From: Burkholderiales bacterium
GTDB taxonomy: Bacteria; Pseudomonadota; Gammaproteobacteria; Burkholderiales; Burkholderiaceae_C
Reading direction: 5' to 3'
DNA length: 64,000 nucleotides
Assembly (NCBI GenBank): GCA_016191995.1
Contig: JACPVA010000133.1
Span: 1-64,000 of the forward strand
The notes under the pieces were generated by a model that was given only the letters and a program-made list of their open reading frames with translations, searched no databases and was not told the DNA's origin. The position numbers and the translations under genes were made by a program. Below are positions 61,380 through 64,000 of the stretch, in pieces (the first letter of the stretch is position 1; the number at the start of each line of letters is the position of its first letter).

Positions 61380-62435
61380 ATGCCGATGGTCCGCGTCAAC
61401 GGAGTCGAGCTGAACGTCCTGCAACTCGACGAAGGCGACGGTGCCGCGCGCGAGGACCTGGTCATGGTCCACGGCCTGGCGACCAACATGGCGTTCTGGT
61501 ACTTCAAGTACGCCGTGCCGCTGTCGCGGCGCTTTCGCATCACGCTCTACGACCTGCGCGGCCACGGGCGCTCCGAGATGCCGGCCAGCGGGTATGCGCC
61601 CGAGGTGCTGGGGCGCGACCTGGCGGCGCTGCTCGACCATCTGGGGATCGAAAAGGCGCACCTGATGGCGCACAGCTTCGGCGGCGTCGTCGCGCTCAAC
61701 TTTGCCTGCGCCCAGCCGCAGCGCGTGCGCAGCCTGGTGCTCGCCGACAGCCACTTCTCGGCCGGGCGCAGCGTGCACGCGCGGGCGCAGTGGGCGTTCG
61801 GCCGGCGTGTGCAGCCGGTCCTGGACCGGTATGGGCTGGACCTGGATACGCAGGATCCTTACTTCGGCCCGCGCCTGCTGCTGCGCGTGGCCGAATGGCA
61901 GATCAACGGCTTCGAGATCCCGCGCGAACTCGGCGACCTGGTCAGCCCGCTGCTCGGCAGGACCGGCAAGCGCACCGCGGGCGAATTCCTCAGGCTGATG
62001 AGGACGACCTCGGCCGAGCGCGAGATGACGGCCGACGACGGCCTGACGCTCGACCGCCTGCGCGCGCTGCGCTTTCCGATCGTCGCGATGTACGGCGACA
62101 ATTCACCGGCCCGGCTGTCGGGATCGGAGTTGCTGGAGATCTGGCCGCACGCGATCTTCCGTCGCGTCCGCGACGCCGGGCATTTCTTTCCCACCGTCCG
62201 GCCGCAGCAGGTCCTGGCCGACTGCCTGCGTTTCTGGGACGGCGAGCTCGACCATGCGCACCGCCGGCAGCGCGCCGGCGAATCCGGACGCGCCTGGTTC
62301 CGCAGCGACCGCGTCTTCCCGAGCGAAGGGGGCTGGTACTACACGACGCGCAGCGAGCAGCGCGTGGGCCCGTTCGCCAGCCGCGAGGCGGCGGCGCAGC
62401 GCCTGCAGGGTTTCCTGGCCGAGGTCGCGAGCTGA
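61380..62435 (+). CDS. Alpha/beta hydrolase with extra C-terminal domain
   Basis: 351 aa. The alpha/beta-hydrolase core has the HGLATNMAFW oxyanion loop, the nucleophile S99 in MAHSFGGVVAL, and a late His H268 in DAGHFFPTV. A further ~60 residues form a small WYYTTRSEQRVGPFASREAAAQRLQGFL module, similar to short peptidoglycan- or adaptor-type domains. It could release the finished chain from the ACP as a thioesterase, since neither giant synthase contains one. It follows the phosphodiesterase by five bases and overlaps the next gene by one. Confidence 0.8.
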   Translation: MPMVRVNGVELNVLQLDEGDGAAREDLVMVHGLATNMAFWYFKYAVPLSRRFRITLYDLRGHGRSEMPASGYAPEVLGRDLAALLDHLGIEKAHLMAHSFGGVVALNFACAQPQRVRSLVLADSHFSAGRSVHARAQWAFGRRVQPVLDRYGLDLDTQDPYFGPRLLLRVAEWQINGFEIPRELGDLVSPLLGRTGKRTAGEFLRLMRTTSAEREMTADDGLTLDRLRALRFPIVAMYGDNSPARLSGSELLEIWPHAIFRRVRDAGHFFPTVRPQQVLADCLRFWDGELDHAHRRQRAGESGRAWFRSDRVFPSEGGWYYTTRSEQRVGPFASREAAAQRLQGFLAEVAS

Positions 62436-63892
62436 TGCTGCGGGCGAACCGGCTCGGTATCGATCCGGGGCTGAACAAGGAGCACTTCAGGCTCGTCGCC
62501 TACGGGGGCTTCGGCGACGGCCACAACTCGTATGCGCACTCCATGGCGTGGTGGAACGGCAGGCTCTACGTCAGCACCATCCGCGGCATGTTTTCCCTGC
62601 TTCGCAAGCGCCAGGCCGGCAGCGTCGGGCTGGACGTCTGGCCGGTCGAGGGACCGGTCGATCCGTTCGAGCTCGACCTGTGTGCCGAGATCTGGGCCTA
62701 CGACCCGCGGATCGACCGCTGGGAGCGCGCGCTGAAGGCGCCGATGATCGAAGGCACGGGCGGCCTGCGCATCCCGCGCGAGGTCAGCTACCGCGCGATG
62801 ACGACGCACAGCGAGGGCGCGGGCCGTGACCCCGTGCTGTACGCGTGCACCTGGTCGCCGGCGCGCGGGCCGGGTCCGATCGTGCTGCGCAGCGAGGACG
62901 GTGTCCGGTTCGAACCGACCTGCGAACCGGGTCTCGTCGGGCTGCCGGTGACGACGATCCGCTCGCTGACCTCGTTCAAGGGGCGTCTGTTCACGACACC
63001 CACCGGCAGCCGCGGCGGAAACCAGAATATCTCCGGTCATGTCGTGATCTACGAGAGCCGTGAACCTCAGGCGGGGCAGTGGGAGCCGGTGTGCGACTTC
63101 GCGTTCGGCGACCTGAGCAACAAGTCGATCCACGAGCTGTGCGGCTGGGGCGACCATCTCTACGCGGGCACGCTGAACCATGGCGGCTTCCAGCTCTGGC
63201 GCAGCCGCTGCGAAGGCGAGCCCCCCTACGAGTGGGAAAAGGTGCTCGAGCGCGGTGCCTGGCGCGGCAAGGAGAACCAGGGTGTGCTGTCGATGGCCGT
63301 GTTCAGGAATGCGCTCTATGTCGGCAGCGGGATCCAGGGCGGCGGCATCGACAAGCTCAACGGCATCGGGCCGGCGGCGGCCGAGTTGCTTCGCGTCAAC
63401 GAAGATCTGAGCTGGGACCTCATCGTCGGCGAACCGCGCGAGACGCCGGACGGCTTCAAGGCGCCGCTGTCCGGGCGCCACGCCGGCTTCGACTCGTTTT
63501 TCAACGGCTACATCTGGCGGTTGTGCGAGCACGAGGGGTGGCTCTACACGGGCACCTTCGAGTGGAGCGGCTGGCTGGGTTATGTCAAGCGCAGCCGCTG
63601 GCCGGGCGCATTCGCGAACATGATGGCGTATGTCACGCCGAAGGCCATCTTCGAGAATGGCACCGGCTTCGACATGTACCGAAGCCGCGACGGCGAGAAC
63701 TGGGTCCCGGTATCGCGCAATGGGCTGGGCAATCCCTACAACATGGGGCTGCGCACCCTGGAGTCGACCCCGTTCGGCCTGTTCGTCGGTACGGCCAACC
63801 CCTGGGGGCCCAAGGTGATGCCACTGGACGGTGAACGCTACGTGTTCAATCCGCGCGGCGGTTGCGAGGTGTTTCTCGGGCGGCGTGCATGA
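62435..63892 (+). CDS. Beta-propeller-like protein, unknown function
   Basis: 485 aa without a signal peptide. Repeated strand motifs of the kelch/propeller kind (LYVSTIRGMFSLLR, WAYDPRIDRWERAL, LYACTWSPARG, LFTTPTGSRGG, LYAGTLNHGGFQLWRS, LYVGSGIQGGGIDK, LYTGTFEWSGWLGYV) recur about every 50-60 residues, giving six or seven blades. Propellers often bind a product or assemble proteins. The start ATG overlaps the previous stop by one base; the end overlaps the next gene start (ATGA). I know no family with this exact context. Confidence 0.65.
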   Translation: MLRANRLGIDPGLNKEHFRLVAYGGFGDGHNSYAHSMAWWNGRLYVSTIRGMFSLLRKRQAGSVGLDVWPVEGPVDPFELDLCAEIWAYDPRIDRWERALKAPMIEGTGGLRIPREVSYRAMTTHSEGAGRDPVLYACTWSPARGPGPIVLRSEDGVRFEPTCEPGLVGLPVTTIRSLTSFKGRLFTTPTGSRGGNQNISGHVVIYESREPQAGQWEPVCDFAFGDLSNKSIHELCGWGDHLYAGTLNHGGFQLWRSRCEGEPPYEWEKVLERGAWRGKENQGVLSMAVFRNALYVGSGIQGGGIDKLNGIGPAAAELLRVNEDLSWDLIVGEPRETPDGFKAPLSGRHAGFDSFFNGYIWRLCEHEGWLYTGTFEWSGWLGYVKRSRWPGAFANMMAYVTPKAIFENGTGFDMYRSRDGENWVPVSRNGLGNPYNMGLRTLESTPFGLFVGTANPWGPKVMPLDGERYVFNPRGGCEVFLGRRA

Positions 63893-64000
63893 GGCTGCGC
63901 GACCTGCTCGACCCCGAGCCGGCACCGCTGCCGCCGGGGGCCGGCATCGTTCGCGACCTGGCCTACGGCGCGGATGCCGCGCAGCAGATCGACCTCTACC
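63889..64000 (+). CDS. Alpha/beta-hydrolase (HSL-like esterase), cut by window end
   Basis: Only the first 37 codons are present. The motif LAYGADAAQQIDLY at residues 24-37 resembles the YGxDxxQxLDLY opening of hormone-sensitive-lipase-like esterases. The ATG lies within the previous stop (ATGA), so it continues the same operon. The catalytic core lies beyond the window. Confidence 0.6.
   Translation, partial: MRLRDLLDPEPAPLPPGAGIVRDLAYGADAAQQIDLY

Overview
The window is very G+C-rich, almost completely coding DNA. It reads like a Burkholderiales-type betaproteobacterium: a RelA with a degenerate HD domain, TRAP-type C4-dicarboxylate-like transporters, NodT-family outer-membrane lipoproteins, and old-yellow-enzyme and short-chain dehydrogenase catabolic genes. 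This placement comes from the look of the proteins, not from a database search.

Bases 1-15,500 are ordinary chromosome. They hold relA, tRNA-Val(GAC) with a terminator hairpin, and a MarR regulator divergent from a shrunken FAD-monooxygenase remnant and a DctPQM TRAP transporter. A LysR regulator is divergent from an SDR / flavin oxidoreductase / aryl-AMP ligase operon, with an ATC-N9-GAT operator between them. Then follow trkH, a LysE exporter, a hotdog thioesterase, and a decayed HigB toxin next to an intact HigA antitoxin.

Bases ~15,556-24,591 are a 9-kb integrated element inserted at the 3' end of tRNA-Ser(GGA). A 14-bp core (TGGCGGAGGGAGCG) is repeated at both ends, with GATGTGGGG arm-type repeats inside each end. 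It carries a P4-type tyrosine integrase, an AlpA-like regulator, a CHC2 zinc-finger primase, a DUF3987 helicase-like protein, an SSB, two proteins with a similar Cys4 module, an HGG-motif protein and a few small leftward genes. It has replication genes but no recognisable capsid, terminase or transfer genes, so it looks like a phage satellite.

Bases 24,600-31,100 return to chromosome: an OYE-family oxidoreductase, a DUF2237 protein, an SPFH/NfeD membrane pair, an Orn/Lys/Arg decarboxylase and CysQ.

Bases 31,200-64,000 hold the most striking content, an apparent specialised-lipid system running off the right end. One tight operon (33,732-42,669) encodes an alkaline-phosphatase-superfamily enzyme, a sulfotransferase, a small helical protein, a NodT outer-membrane channel, a fusion of a catalytically dead M50 protease-like membrane domain with an HlyD adaptor, a methyltransferase, a stand-alone acyl carrier protein and two tandem SDRs fused into one reading frame. 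A second operon (46,731 onward) encodes two giant PUFA-synthase-like multienzymes. The first is a double NMO/PfaD-like barrel-KS-AT-ACP-KR-DH protein and the second is KS-AT-DH with its own 4'-phosphopantetheinyl transferase. They are followed by a phosphodiesterase, an alpha/beta hydrolase, a propeller-like protein and the start of another esterase. Between the operons sit secreted or lipoprotein hydrolases, and before them a DUF11-repeat lipoprotein. Together they suggest synthesis, tailoring (methyl, sulfo, phospho) and envelope delivery of a long, reduced or unsaturated acyl product. The product itself cannot be read from the sequence.
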